Part shown: one piece after another, positions 17,850-26,389 of the stretch
Layout of the letters: every line of letters starts with the position of its first letter
How positions within the stretch are numbered: position 1 is the first letter of the stretch
Assembly (NCBI RefSeq): GCF_007988905.1
Contig: NZ_BJVA01000013.1
Span: forward strand, 1-64,000
DNA length: 64,000 bases
Source of the DNA: Gluconobacter kanchanaburiensis NBRC 103587
Lineage (GTDB): Bacteria; Pseudomonadota; Alphaproteobacteria; Acetobacterales; Acetobacteraceae
Direction: 5' to 3'
Program-made: the position numbers and the translations under genes
The notes under the pieces: generated by a model
Seen by the model: only the letters and a program-made list of their open reading frames with translations
Database searches by the model: none
Told to the model about the DNA's origin: nothing

Positions 17850-18164
17850 ATGACATGGATCTCGCTTCTGTTCGCACAGGTTGCAATCGGCTTCCTGCTT
17901 TTCGGTTCCGAGCGGGGAAAGCGGATTTTTTTTGAAGGCCAATTAACGCGGGAGCGCCAAAATTTCCTGAAGTTCTGCGGCACTACAAGCCTTTGCTTCA
18001 GCCTGCTTCTTCAGCTCTTTGCAGTCCGGGAACCTGTGCTGGACATTATCCAGTGGATCATGGGCATAGCGATCGAAATTATTGTTGCGGCACTCCTGTG
18101 TGCGCTTTGGGAGAAGGAACATAATCGGTTTTTTCGAGCAGCTTCACAACACCTAAGGAAGTAA
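17850..18164 (+). CDS. DUF3325-like small membrane protein
   Basis: This 104-residue protein has two to three hydrophobic helices (WISLLFAQVAIGFLLFGSERGKR, FCGTTSLCFSLLLQLFAV, IIQWIMGIAIEIIVAALLCALW). Its position right after the PepSY gene and its GSERGKR motif fit the DUF3325 family of iron cassettes. Function is unknown and assumed auxiliary to siderophore iron use. Confidence 0.68.
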   Translation: MTWISLLFAQVAIGFLLFGSERGKRIFFEGQLTRERQNFLKFCGTTSLCFSLLLQLFAVREPVLDIIQWIMGIAIEIIVAALLCALWEKEHNRFFRAASQHLRK

Positions 18165-18239
18165 TCCTTTTCTAAAGATCGCACGTGAAGTAATCGAAGA
18201 ACTTTTATTTGATGCTCCTGATTTGTGTTTTGATGGTTG

Positions 18240-18560
18240 TAGCTTATTTTTTGAAGGTTCCTGGGGTCGCTTTTGACCTGTATCTGGGCAGATCGAGTAT
18301 TGACACCCGCTGGATATGCGAGGCATCGATTTTAGATGCAGTTTTTTCTATGGATAAACTAAAAGTTCCGGTCAATTGAAACGTAGGATTTGTAGTTAAA
18401 GAACCGGATGGCGAGATCACTGGACGACATGGTTTCATCGTCTTGCCGCTTTTCTTTTGTGAACTTCAGCCTCCAGCGCGTAGGCCTGTCCTGGTGGGAT
18501 AGTTTTGCAGCTTTATCCTCCCACTCTTCAGGAATACTCCTGAGCCCGCCCCCAATAGAC
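18240..18560 (-). pseudogene. IS5-family transposase remnant
   Basis: Read leftwards from about 18560, the frame gives PEEWEDKAAKLSHQDRPTRW, then RLKFTKEKRQDD, SSDLAIRFFNYKSYVSIDR and, after a stop and frame change, SIEKTASKIDASHIQRVSIL and DLPRYRSK. This is the order of motifs in the central part of IS5-type DDE transposases, where the run is roughly AKLSQKDRDARWTLKFTKAK, DLAIPFFGYKSHISIDR and RYRSK. Both ends of the element and its inverted repeats are missing. It abuts the acyl-CoA dehydrogenase remnant, which it may have disrupted. Confidence 0.72.
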
Positions 18561-18599
18561 GGAAGACTTCAAAACTACCGGATTTTTCGAATAATCAAT

Positions 18600-18928
18600 C
18601 TGCTCCGGCGTTCCATGACGTAGAAACGTGGAGATTAGCTCCACCAGGCCCCACTAGTCGGCCACGCTGAGGTCGCCGCAAGAGAGTTCTTCCATCACCA
18701 CAGCATAAGTCAGCGTGTCGCAACCCGCTCCGCCCTGTTCGTCGGGAACGCAATGCCGAACAGGCCAAGGCTACCCACTTCCTCGTAGATTGCCGCCGGG
18801 AAGCGCCCCTCACGGTCCAGCGCCTCAGCGACAGGACAGTTGACGTTATCCACGAAAGACCGGGCCGTTTCGCGGACTGCATCGTGCATTCCGTTCAGAA
18901 ATATTATCGGATTTCCACAGATAACCAA
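18600..18928 (-). pseudogene. Acyl-CoA dehydrogenase remnant (N-terminal part)
   Basis: Reading leftwards gives HDAVRETARSFVDNVNCPVAEALDREGRFPAAIYEEVGSLGLFGIAFP, the classical N-terminal helix bundle of acyl-CoA dehydrogenases. After a frameshift it continues as DEQGGAGCDTLTYAVVMEEL, then SCGDLSVAD, a TAG stop, then WGLVELISTFLRHGTPEQI. Homology ends near 18600, where sequence leading to an IS5-type transposase fragment begins. The catalytic middle and C-terminal domains are gone, so this is a truncated, frameshifted pseudogene. Confidence 0.85.
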
Positions 18929-19014
18929 CCAGATGGTTACTAGTGAGACTGTAAAAAACTACAGCCGCCACCACATGCACAGATCAATCATTATTGAAAC
19001 TCCCCGGGCCAGTC

Positions 19015-20277
19015 CTAGCGAAGCAGTACAGCTCTGAAATCATTAACATTTGTTCCGGTCGGACCCGGAACAAACAGGTCTTCCAGTGCCTCAAACGCAG
19101 TATAGGCGTCGTTCTCCATCAGAAGATCCATGGGGTTGAACCCCTTCTCCCTCAGACGCCTCATGCTAACTCCGTCAGCGAACGCCCCGGCATTGTCTTC
19201 CGAGCCGTCAATACCATCGGTATCCGCCGCCAGAGCCGAAAACGTCAGGCCCTCTGCCGCCAGCGCAAAAGCAAGAAGAAACTCGGTATTGCGCCCGCCC
19301 CGCCCACTTTGTCCGCGTATAGTTACGGTGGTTTCCCCCCCTGACAGGATGACGACAGGGCGGCGGAAAGGCCGTCCCCGTAGAATAACTTCCCGCACCA
19401 AAGCCGCATGAACCTTGGCAACATCCCTGGCTTCACCTTCAATCGCATCCGACAGAATCACGGGGTAGATCCCCGCCTGCCGCACCTTTGCCGCTGCTGC
19501 TTCAAGCGACAGATGTGCCGAGGCGATTACGCGAACTTCGTTCCCGCTGAATACTGGATCGGTTGCCAGCGGTGCGCGGCCTTCTTCTCCATCCAGCCAA
19601 GACTGGACTTTTTCGGGCAGATGCAGTTTCCACGTCTTGGCCAAACGACAGGCCTCTTCCCGCGTGCCCAGATCTGGCACGGTAGGTCCGGAAGCCACCT
19701 GTGCCGGATCGTCGAAAGGAACATCCGACACGACCAGAGACACAACTTTCGCCGGAGCCGCCGCGGCCGCAAGACGACCTCCCTTGATTCCCGACACCTG
19801 TTTGCGGATGCTGTTCATGACCGAAATTGGTGCACCGGATGCAAGCAGAACACGGTTCAGTTCGGCCTCGTCCGCAAGCGTTATGCCCGGCGGCGGTGAC
19901 GGCAGAAGAGCAGAACCGCCCCCACAGATCAGCGCCACGACGAGATCATCTGGCCCCAGTCCCCTCACCGCTTCGAAAAGCGCCTTCGTAGCCTTCAGAC
20001 CCGCTTCGTCCGGCACCGGATGCGAGGCTTCCAGAACCTTGATGAACTGCGTTGGACAGACATTGCCGTAACGCGTGACTACGACTCCACTGAGCGGTCC
20101 TGTCCAGACACGTTCGAAAGCCGCCGCCAATTGGGCCACGCCTTTTCCAGCACCGACAACAACCGTCCGGCCCTTGGGTGGCTCGGGAAGATGTGCTGCC
20201 AAGATCTGCTCCGGCTCTGCCGCACCAACGGCGGCGTCGAAGAGTTCTGTCAGAAACATGCGGTCCTGAAGCATCAT
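19015..20277 (-). CDS. Glycerate 2-kinase (MOFRL family)
   Basis: This 420-residue cytoplasmic kinase converts D-glycerate to 2-phosphoglycerate. Family features are VVVGAGKGVAQLAAAFE, HPVPDEAGLKAT, VVALICGGGSALLPSPPPGI (the phosphate-binding loop), IRKQVSGIKGGRLA, VSDVPFDDPAQVASGPTVPD and the C-terminal MOFRL part (SGGETTVTIRGQSGRGGRNTEFLLAFA, AADTDGIDGSEDNAGA). Start codon ATG 20277 follows a CAGGA ribosome site and gives MMLQDRMFL; a longer in-frame start at 20340 is less likely. It is the only intact gene in a decayed stretch, flanked by acyl-CoA dehydrogenase and CoA-transferase remnants, which suggests it is under selection. It would channel glycerate from tartronate semialdehyde or serine-type pathways into glycolysis. 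Confidence 0.92.
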   Translation of the reverse strand: MMLQDRMFLTELFDAAVGAAEPEQILAAHLPEPPKGRTVVVGAGKGVAQLAAAFERVWTGPLSGVVVTRYGNVCPTQFIKVLEASHPVPDEAGLKATKALFEAVRGLGPDDLVVALICGGGSALLPSPPPGITLADEAELNRVLLASGAPISVMNSIRKQVSGIKGGRLAAAAAPAKVVSLVVSDVPFDDPAQVASGPTVPDLGTREEACRLAKTWKLHLPEKVQSWLDGEEGRAPLATDPVFSGNEVRVIASAHLSLEAAAAKVRQAGIYPVILSDAIEGEARDVAKVHAALVREVILRGRPFRRPVVILSGGETTVTIRGQSGRGGRNTEFLLAFALAAEGLTFSALAADTDGIDGSEDNAGAFADGVSMRRLREKGFNPMDLLMENDAYTAFEALEDLFVPGPTGTNVNDFRAVLLR

Positions 20278-20394
20278 GGTCAGTTCCTGTCTGGCTGGCG
20301 CGAGGAGGGACAGTTTATAGGGCCAGCCCCGAGGATTCATCCCGGAACAGAGCCGCGTTCATGTATTTCCAATCCAGCGAAACCTCGAGATGAA

Positions 20395-20981
20395 CCGTCA
20401 CCTGACATGGAATGTCCCGCTAAAAGTCGATCCCTGCGCAATCTCGGTGACCTTCAGCTTGCCATCGAGCACCCTCAGAACGCAACGCTCCGTCACACAA
20501 GTGATCTCCTGTCCGGTCCCGGCGGCACAACGACTGGTGAAACTGACCTGAGACACTTCCGGCATGATTTTAGGGATCTTGCCTTTTCGCACGCTCCTAA
20601 ATCGGGGATCTCGTACATGGGCAGCGAACAGAAAATCTCGCCTGAAATAGCGGGGTCATAGGCTGTTGGGGTCGCCTTAAGGTGCTCCGGCGCTTCAACG
20701 ATCACGTCCGCCAGAACAGCTGGAGCCATTTCCATGGTGCCCCGCGTGCTGCCTTCCTATTCAAAGACCAGCCTACCGTTCTCATCAACCGTCGACGCTC
20801 GAATGATTGCCACTCCAGGACGGAGCGCCGGGAAATAGAGCCAGTCCTCACCCTCGAAATCCATATGACGGACCAGCGGGTTCTGGCGGGCCGCCTCGTT
20901 TATTGCGCAGCCATCGCGTGTCGGCTCGGCGAAGAGGGACACAATACGGGCTCTGATCGACCTTCCAGAAACGTCAGACAC
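20395..20981 (-). pseudogene. Acyl-CoA:acetate/propionate CoA-transferase remnant
   Basis: Three fragments on the minus strand match the propionate CoA-transferase family. They are ARQNPLVRHMDFEGEDWLYF with PALRPGVAIIRASTVDENG (end of the N-terminal domain), then TAYDPAISGEIFCSLPMYEI (start of the C-terminal domain), then VSQVSFTSRCAAGTGQEITC with VTERCVLRVLDGKLKVTEIA (near the C-terminus). They are separated by a TAG stop after FE (near 20757), frameshifts and a large internal deletion that removes the catalytic Glu region. The gene ran in the same direction as the glycerate kinase and lay upstream of it. It is clearly dead. Confidence 0.82.
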
Positions 20982-21064
20982 CGCCCGAACCAGAATTTTC
21001 TTCTTGCATCCTATTGGAATGTCACGTCTAGCTGAGTGAGGCAGGTGCTCTTAAGTGGGTTCTC

Positions 21065-21079
21065 GACGCATGTTGCGTC
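21065..21079 (+). promoter_or_regulatory. Small hairpin in the cspA leader
   Basis: GACGCA-TGT-TGCGTC is a perfect 6-bp stem with a 3-nt loop, located about 75-90 nt before the cspA start codon. Two near-identical TTTCGTATGC copies follow at about 21104-21124. Cold-shock gene leaders often fold differently with temperature, and these elements could take part, but this is inference only. Confidence 0.3.
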
Positions 21080-21153
21080 ATTCTTTCTCCTTAAGCGTTA
21101 TGATTTCGTATGCACTTTCGTATGCGACTGCCAGTTCAATAAGGAGCCTCGTT

Positions 21154-21360
21154 ATGGCAACAGGCACCGTAAAATGGTTCAACTCCACCAAAGGCTTCGG
21201 CTTCATTCAGCCTGATAGCGGTGGACCGGATGCGTTCGTTCACATTTCTGAACTTGAGCGTGCCGGGCTTCATACTCTCAACGAAGGTCAGCACGTTTCT
21301 TACGAACTGGAAGCTGGTCGTAACGGCAAGACGTCGGCTGTGAGCATCAAGGCAATCTGA
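21154..21360 (+). CDS. cspA: Cold-shock protein, CspA family
   Basis: This 68-residue cytoplasmic single-strand nucleic-acid-binding protein is a complete cold-shock domain. RNP1 is KGFGFIQPDSGGPDAFVHIS, starting after MATGTVKWFNSTKGFGF, and VSYELEAGRNGKTSAVSI follows at the C-terminus. ATG 21154 is preceded by AAGGAG, a strong ribosome site; the in-frame extension from 21055 is leader RNA. The stop is followed about 30 nt later by an intrinsic terminator, so it is a single-gene transcript. Confidence 0.95.
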   Translation: MATGTVKWFNSTKGFGFIQPDSGGPDAFVHISELERAGLHTLNEGQHVSYELEAGRNGKTSAVSIKAI

Positions 21361-21388
21361 TTGTCTTGCAAACAGTGCTGATGCATGG

Positions 21389-21417
21389 AAAGCCGCCCTT
21401 TCAGGGCGGCTTTTTTT
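21389..21417 (+). terminator. Intrinsic terminator of cspA
   Basis: AAGCCGCCC-TTTCA-GGGCGGCTT followed by a run of T residues is a textbook rho-independent terminator after cspA. It may also serve the convergent dehydrogenase gene that ends at 21443. Confidence 0.93.
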
Positions 21418-21442
21418 ATGCAGCTCAGGCACCTGTGCACCG

Positions 21443-22519
21443 TTAATGGTGCTCCTGATAGACCTTTCCATAGCGGTTCGAAAGAAACGCATCGAGAGGA
21501 ATATCCTCCTGTCGCACGAAGCCACGGGAGGGAATCACACCGTTCGCAAGCAAGTCGAGAACAGCACAGATCGAACCTGCGGTGGTCAACTGGATGGCCG
21601 TGCGATACCCTCCCATAAACTCCCGTGCATGAATGGTACGGGCCAGTGTTTCCTGCTGCTGTCTTCCGTTTCGCGTTCCGGTCACGATGACTGAGAGAAC
21701 CACCAGATCCTGCAATGTTCCCGGGATCGCATGAGTGAAGATGTCCTGAAGAATATGACGCCGCTCCGACAGTCTCAGATCGGAGAGCAGAACCTTCATG
21801 ATATCGCGATGACCGGGATAGCGCATGGTGCGGTAATTGAGTTCCCGCACGCGTCCTTCATATGTTTCACAGAGCGACCCCAGGCCGCCGGACGTGTTGA
21901 AGGCTTCATAGGTGACGCCATCGACTCCCATGGTTTCCACCCCTTCCAGTGCCGGTACCAGCGCCCGGCGACCGCTCACGATGGCTTCACACGGTTCGAT
22001 ATATTCGTTGATGAGGCCTTCGGTACTCCAGGTCAGGTTGTATCCCAGAGCATTGGCGGGGAAACGTGGGAGCGCTCCCACCCGCAGACGGATCGTGTCG
22101 ATCTCGTCGAAATGGCTGGCGAGGTCATGGGCGGCTATGGAGACGAACCCCGGCGCGAGACCACATTGCGGTATGAACGCACTTGCCGCACCTTCAGCGA
22201 GCGCACGCACGTCCTTGGTCGATGCCACGTCTTCAGTCAGGTCCAGATAATGTACCCCGGCTTCCGCTGCAGCACGCGCGACGGTGCGCGTCAGATGAAA
22301 TGGAAGCGCGGAGAGAACCGCAAACTGACCTTTCAGCAGATCCGGCGTGAAACCTTCTCCAATGTCGACGGTCTGCCGACGGATACCATCGGGAAGCGCG
22401 AGGCTGTTGAGATAATCAGCATGACAGTCGAGCAGTGTCACACTGTAGCCACCGTGATGGAGGAGTTCTGCAATTGCGGAGCCGATTTTGCCTGCGCCCG
22501 CGACTGTAACCTGCTTCAT
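21443..22519 (-). CDS. Saccharopine dehydrogenase / lysine dehydrogenase-like protein
   Basis: This 358-residue cytoplasmic enzyme has an N-terminal Rossmann domain (VTVAGAGKIGSAIAELL, then VTLLDCHADYL) and the catalytic domain of the saccharopine dehydrogenase-like family (HYLDLTEDV, PQCGLAPGFVSIAA, NALGYNLTWSTEGLINEY). The size is nearer to bacterial lysine 6-dehydrogenases than to full saccharopine dehydrogenase. It is divergently transcribed from an Lrp/AsnC-type regulator 122 nt away, a classic pairing for amino acid catabolic genes. Oxidation of lysine or a related amino acid is the most likely role, but this rests on family and context. Confidence 0.8.
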   Translation of the reverse strand: MKQVTVAGAGKIGSAIAELLHHGGYSVTLLDCHADYLNSLALPDGIRRQTVDIGEGFTPDLLKGQFAVLSALPFHLTRTVARAAAEAGVHYLDLTEDVASTKDVRALAEGAASAFIPQCGLAPGFVSIAAHDLASHFDEIDTIRLRVGALPRFPANALGYNLTWSTEGLINEYIEPCEAIVSGRRALVPALEGVETMGVDGVTYEAFNTSGGLGSLCETYEGRVRELNYRTMRYPGHRDIMKVLLSDLRLSERRHILQDIFTHAIPGTLQDLVVLSVIVTGTRNGRQQQETLARTIHAREFMGGYRTAIQLTTAGSICAVLDLLANGVIPSRGFVRQEDIPLDAFLSNRYGKVYQEHH

Positions 22520-22641
22520 GAGAATGATCCTGTTCCGGAAGTGTTATGGAAAGGATCATGGCGGCGACCGACTGATCTCAAGAGGCAGGTCGCCGGCATA
22601 AAGACGTTTCTTTCGGCATATTGCCGTCTATAAAGAGCATT

Positions 22642-23070
22642 ATGCCGGATCAAACTGACCAAGCCCTTCTCGATATCCTGAGGCGCAATGCGCGCACCCC
22701 CACAGCCGTGCTGGCACGGAGGCTGGGTGTTTCGCGCACAACACTTCAGGGACGGATCGAACGACTGGAAAGACAGGGACATATCCGGGGCTACACGCTT
22801 GTCGAATCCTCAGACGATGACCTTGTGCGGGCGCATGTTTCGATTGTTCTTACACCCCGTCACCGTCAGAAAGTGGAGCGAGATCTGAAAACCCTGCCGG
22901 AACTGCGTGAGCTCCATGCCGTCAGTGGAGCGTCGGATCTGATCGCACTCCTCGGCGCTTCGACGACCGAAAGCATCAACAGAGCCATTGACGATATTGG
23001 GCAACTGGAAGGTGTGGAGCGAACGGTGTCAGCCATTATCCTCTCGACGCGCTTCAGAAGGAGCCACTGA
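22642..23070 (+). CDS. Lrp/AsnC-family transcriptional regulator
   Basis: This 142-residue protein has an N-terminal winged helix-turn-helix (DQALLDILRRNARTPTAVLARRLGVSRTTLQGRIERLE, about residues 6-43) and a C-terminal RAM ligand-binding domain (VSIVLTPRHRQKVERDL, ELHAVSGASDLIALLGAS). ATG 22642 was chosen over an in-frame TTG at 22621. It faces the saccharopine/lysine-dehydrogenase-like gene and probably controls it in response to an amino acid. Confidence 0.9.
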   Translation: MPDQTDQALLDILRRNARTPTAVLARRLGVSRTTLQGRIERLERQGHIRGYTLVESSDDDLVRAHVSIVLTPRHRQKVERDLKTLPELRELHAVSGASDLIALLGASTTESINRAIDDIGQLEGVERTVSAIILSTRFRRSH

Positions 23071-23176
23071 TCCCGGTCGGAAGACGCCGCCCTGATGCCT
23101 GAAAACCGCTTGATTTCATCGCTACCGGCTGCCCACTGTCTCTTCAACGACAGTTGACGCCCACGACGGAGTTCCG

Positions 23177-24157
23177 ATGCAGACGCCTCTTTCTTCCAAT
23201 GATGCCATCACGGTCAGAGACCTGCAGAAAATTTACAGGATTCGCGAAGGAGGAAGCTGGCGCGGAAAAACGCGTGACATCCTGGCGCTTAACGGCATTT
23301 CATTTTCCATTCCAAAGGGGCAGATCGCGGGCTTCATCGGTCCGAATGGCGCGGGAAAATCGACCGCCATCAAGATCCTTTCCGGCATTCTGCGCCCCTC
23401 TTCCGGTGAAGTCCGCGTCAACGGCCTGATCCCCTGGGCGAACCGTGTCGAGCATGTCGCAAGAATCGGGGTGGTTTTCGGACAGCGGACGCAGCTCTGG
23501 TGGGATCTGTCCGTCGGTGAAGGGCTGGCCCTGCTACGCGATATCTATGGCGTAGACTCCGGGCGTTTTGCCCGGAACCGGGCCCGGCTGGCGGATGCGC
23601 TGGATCTGGGCGGCATTATGGACCAGTCCGTACGCCAGCTCTCTCTCGGCCAGCGGATGCGCGCAGAAATTGCCGCGTCTCTTATCCACGATCCTGACAT
23701 TCTCATTCTCGACGAGCCGACGATCGGTCTGGATGCCCCTTCCAAACTTGCTGTCCGTGCCTTCGTTCATGAACTCTGCCGCGATCGTGGCACGACTGTC
23801 CTGCTCACCACCCACGACATGCATGACATCGAGGCTCTGGCTGAGCGGGTTATTGTTATCGGTCATGGACGTATTCTCGCGGACAGTCCTTTTGAAGACT
23901 TACGCACGACCACGCTTTCAGAGCGTATTCTGGAACTTGATTTCAACGGAACGCCGCCTGAGCTGACGCTGCCGACGGGTGCGACGGAAACGACCCGCAC
24001 ACCCCACAGCCTCACCATCACCTTCGACCCGCACCAGATCCCTGCCCCGGCGCTCGTCGCACATGTCGGGCAGCTTCCGGGACTGGACGACGTGCGTGTC
24101 AGCCGTCCCTCGATCGACGAGATCATCACCCGTTTCTATGCGGATCATGCAGCATGA
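23177..24157 (+). CDS. ABC-2 type exporter ATP-binding protein
   Basis: This 326-residue ATPase has a Walker A loop GPNGAGKST, a Q-loop region VVFGQRTQLWWDLSVGEG, a signature LSLGQRMRAEIAASL, Walker B LILDEPTIGLD and the switch VLLTTHDMHDIEAL. The VFGQRTQLWWDLPV-type segment is typical of ATPases that pair with DUF990-type ABC-2 permeases, including viologen exporters. Its stop overlaps the start of the first permease by 4 nt. It forms a three-gene exporter of unknown substrate. Confidence 0.9.
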   Translation: MQTPLSSNDAITVRDLQKIYRIREGGSWRGKTRDILALNGISFSIPKGQIAGFIGPNGAGKSTAIKILSGILRPSSGEVRVNGLIPWANRVEHVARIGVVFGQRTQLWWDLSVGEGLALLRDIYGVDSGRFARNRARLADALDLGGIMDQSVRQLSLGQRMRAEIAASLIHDPDILILDEPTIGLDAPSKLAVRAFVHELCRDRGTTVLLTTHDMHDIEALAERVIVIGHGRILADSPFEDLRTTTLSERILELDFNGTPPELTLPTGATETTRTPHSLTITFDPHQIPAPALVAHVGQLPGLDDVRVSRPSIDEIITRFYADHAA

Positions 24158-24978
24158 TCCTGCGTCCCTATTTCACCGCGTTCGGGCTTCAGTGGAAGAT
24201 CGGGCTGCGTTATCGCATTGCCGTTGTCGCAGGTCTTGTCGCTCAGATGTGGTTCGGAGCCGTCACATTGATGGCCTATGCCTCCGTCTATCATGCCGCA
24301 CCGGACGTACAGGCCCCGCTCTCCCTGCGGCAGGCTATGACCTACACCTGGATCCAGCAGTCGCTTTTCACGCTCCTGCCTCTTGGCTGCCTGCCCGCGA
24401 TCGGAGATGCAGCCCGTACGGGGGCCATCGTTTATGACCTTCTGCGTCCCGTCGATATGTGGAACTGGTGGCTTTCCGCCAGTCTGGCCCGGCTTCTGGG
24501 TAACGCGGTGCCCCGCGCTGTTCTTCTCGCCTGCGTGGCAGGGCCTCTGGCCATGCTCATGGGACTCGGCGCATGGAGTCTTGCGCCGCCCGCGGGTTTG
24601 GCTGCTGCCATTCTCGCGCTGATGTCCATCACGCTGGGCGCCTTTCTCTCCGCCACGATCGTCATGTGGTGGAACATCCTGACCGCGCGAACCCTGTCCC
24701 CTCTGGGCAGCTATGCGGTCGGAACGCCGCTCGCCGTTCTTCTGTCGGGTATGCTGCTCCCCCTGCCACTTTATCCGGACTGGATCCGCCCATTTCTTCT
24801 CGCCCAGCCCTTCGCAGGCATCACCGATATTCCGATCCGCATCTATCTCGGAACACCGATCCCCGGTGGCGTGGTAACGGGACTTGGACTTCAGATCTTC
24901 TGGCTATCTGCCCTGACTCTGCTCGGTCGCCTGTGGATGCGTCAGACCGTAAACCGCCTTGAGGTGCAGGGTGCCTGA
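24154..24978 (+). CDS. ABC-2 type exporter permease 1
   Basis: This 274-residue inner-membrane protein has six hydrophobic helices, including VAGLVAQMWFGAVTLMAYASVY and ILALMSITLGAFLSATIVMWWNIL. The RTGAIVYDLLRPVDMWNWWLSASLARLLGN segment matches the first permease of DUF990-type exporters. It is coupled to the ATPase by ATGA overlap and followed immediately by the second permease. Confidence 0.85.
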   Translation: MILRPYFTAFGLQWKIGLRYRIAVVAGLVAQMWFGAVTLMAYASVYHAAPDVQAPLSLRQAMTYTWIQQSLFTLLPLGCLPAIGDAARTGAIVYDLLRPVDMWNWWLSASLARLLGNAVPRAVLLACVAGPLAMLMGLGAWSLAPPAGLAAAILALMSITLGAFLSATIVMWWNILTARTLSPLGSYAVGTPLAVLLSGMLLPLPLYPDWIRPFLLAQPFAGITDIPIRIYLGTPIPGGVVTGLGLQIFWLSALTLLGRLWMRQTVNRLEVQGA

Positions 24979-24979
24979 C

Positions 24980-25804
24980 ATGTCTCCTTCCCCCACACGC
25001 ACACTGGGCGCATTCGGTCTCTATCGCAGAATGGCGGGCGCCTCGATCATCGCGCAGTTGCGCTATCCCGGCACGTTCATCATTCAGGCCATCGGCAACT
25101 TCGTCACGACGCTGTTAAGTTTTTTCGGCATCTGGAGCCTGTTTCAACGGTTTGGCAGCATTGCTGGATGGGATATCGGCACGGTTGCGGTTCTTTATGG
25201 TTTGGTGAACGTCGCTTTCTCTGTCGCTGAAACACTGGGCCGGGGTTTTGAAGTGTTCGGAGGCGAATATGTCCGGACCGGAAGTTTCGACCGCCTGCTC
25301 CTGCGACCTCGTTCCACCCTACTTCTGCTTCTCGGGCACGAACTCCGTCTTCGCCCGATCGGCCGCTTTCTTCAGGGCGTGTTTGTGCTCGTGGCGGGGC
25401 TCTGGCTCGCCCCACACGTCCAGTGGACCGCAACCCTTGTCTTGCCCTGGGCCGTGGCCGGGGGAGCGGCCATGTTCCTCGGGGTGCTGATCGGACAGGC
25501 GGCCCTGTGCTTCATCACCGTTGAAGGGTTGGAGGTCGTGAATGTCCTGACCTATGGCGGCGTCGAAGCCGGCCAGTATCCGCTGACCATGTTCGGACGC
25601 TGGTTACGACGGTTCATTACCTTCGTCCTGCCGCTCGCCGCGGTATGTTATTATCCGGCGCTGTTTAGCCTCCATCATCCGGATCCACTGGGCCTGCCGA
25701 TCTGGATCGGTGCGTTCTCACCCCTCGCAGGCTTCGTATTTCTCGGCATTATGGTTCTGGCGTGGAACCGGGCTGTTGCCGGCTATGTTTCAAGCGGGAG
25801 CTGA
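24980..25804 (+). CDS. ABC-2 type exporter permease 2 (DUF990-like)
   Basis: This 274-residue inner-membrane protein has about six helices. RYPGTFIIQAIGNFVTTLLSFFGIW, GRGFEVFGGEYVRTGSFDRLLLRP and GVEAGQYPLTMFGRWLRRFIT are typical of the DUF990 permease family. The start ATG 24980 is 2 nt after the preceding stop; a GTG at 24971 is also in frame. Together with the preceding two genes it forms an exporter, perhaps for cationic or hydrophobic drugs. Confidence 0.87.
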   Translation: MSPSPTRTLGAFGLYRRMAGASIIAQLRYPGTFIIQAIGNFVTTLLSFFGIWSLFQRFGSIAGWDIGTVAVLYGLVNVAFSVAETLGRGFEVFGGEYVRTGSFDRLLLRPRSTLLLLLGHELRLRPIGRFLQGVFVLVAGLWLAPHVQWTATLVLPWAVAGGAAMFLGVLIGQAALCFITVEGLEVVNVLTYGGVEAGQYPLTMFGRWLRRFITFVLPLAAVCYYPALFSLHHPDPLGLPIWIGAFSPLAGFVFLGIMVLAWNRAVAGYVSSGS

Positions 25805-25816
25805 TCTCCCGCTCTT

Positions 25817-26218
25817 TCAGGATGTCGTCCCCATCAGCGACACATGGGCAGCAATGATCTTCCATCCCTCAGGCGTGCGAAACCATGTCTGGCTCTGCCG
25901 GGCGATCCGGTCGGACCCGGCCCGGCGGAATTCAAGATCGACTGTGGCCGTGTCTTTTCCGATGGCGTTAATCACACGTCGCAGGACCTGCCGTTCAGGT
26001 GAACCGCCTGTCCGATTGCGCCGGAATTCCCTTATTTCTTCCGATCCATAAAGATTTTCTCCAACGCCATAACGGACGGTTTCGGGACCATCATGGAAAA
26101 GGGCATCCAGTTCCGGCAGCCTGTTCTGTCCAAGAGCCTGCTCATAATGGTCCGACATCTGCCTGATTTCCCGTAATACATCCGGATCGTTCAGGACTGG
26201 ACAGGAGGGGTGCATCAT
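25817..26218 (-). CDS. HpxZ/AtzH-like (DUF3225) SnoaL-fold protein
   Basis: This 133-residue protein belongs to the DUF3225 branch of the NTF2/SnoaL fold. Markers are LNDPDVLREIRQM, YEQALGQNRLPELDALFHDGP, TVRYGVGENLYGSEEIREFR, RQSQTWFRTPEGWKIIAAHVSLMG. HpxZ members accompany oxalurate catabolism and AtzH members accompany triazine hydrolases; neither context is present here, so the role is unknown. ATG 26218 has a GTGGAG ribosome site 7 nt upstream; longer in-frame starts at 26248 and 26284 lack one. Confidence 0.8.
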   Translation of the reverse strand: MMHPSCPVLNDPDVLREIRQMSDHYEQALGQNRLPELDALFHDGPETVRYGVGENLYGSEEIREFRRNRTGGSPERQVLRRVINAIGKDTATVDLEFRRAGSDRIARQSQTWFRTPEGWKIIAAHVSLMGTTS

Positions 26219-26389
26219 GACTGATCTCCACGGGGCATGTGCCGTCATATTAACAGATGTCGGATCATAACCATCAGTCTTCATGATGCGGAAGGCATTG
26301 ACCTTTTCCGGAGCAGGCCCCCATTAGACGTTCAGCGCGCAAGTGCCTCGCAGCTTTACTCCATTTCCTGTCACGAGTAGGTTTCCGTC

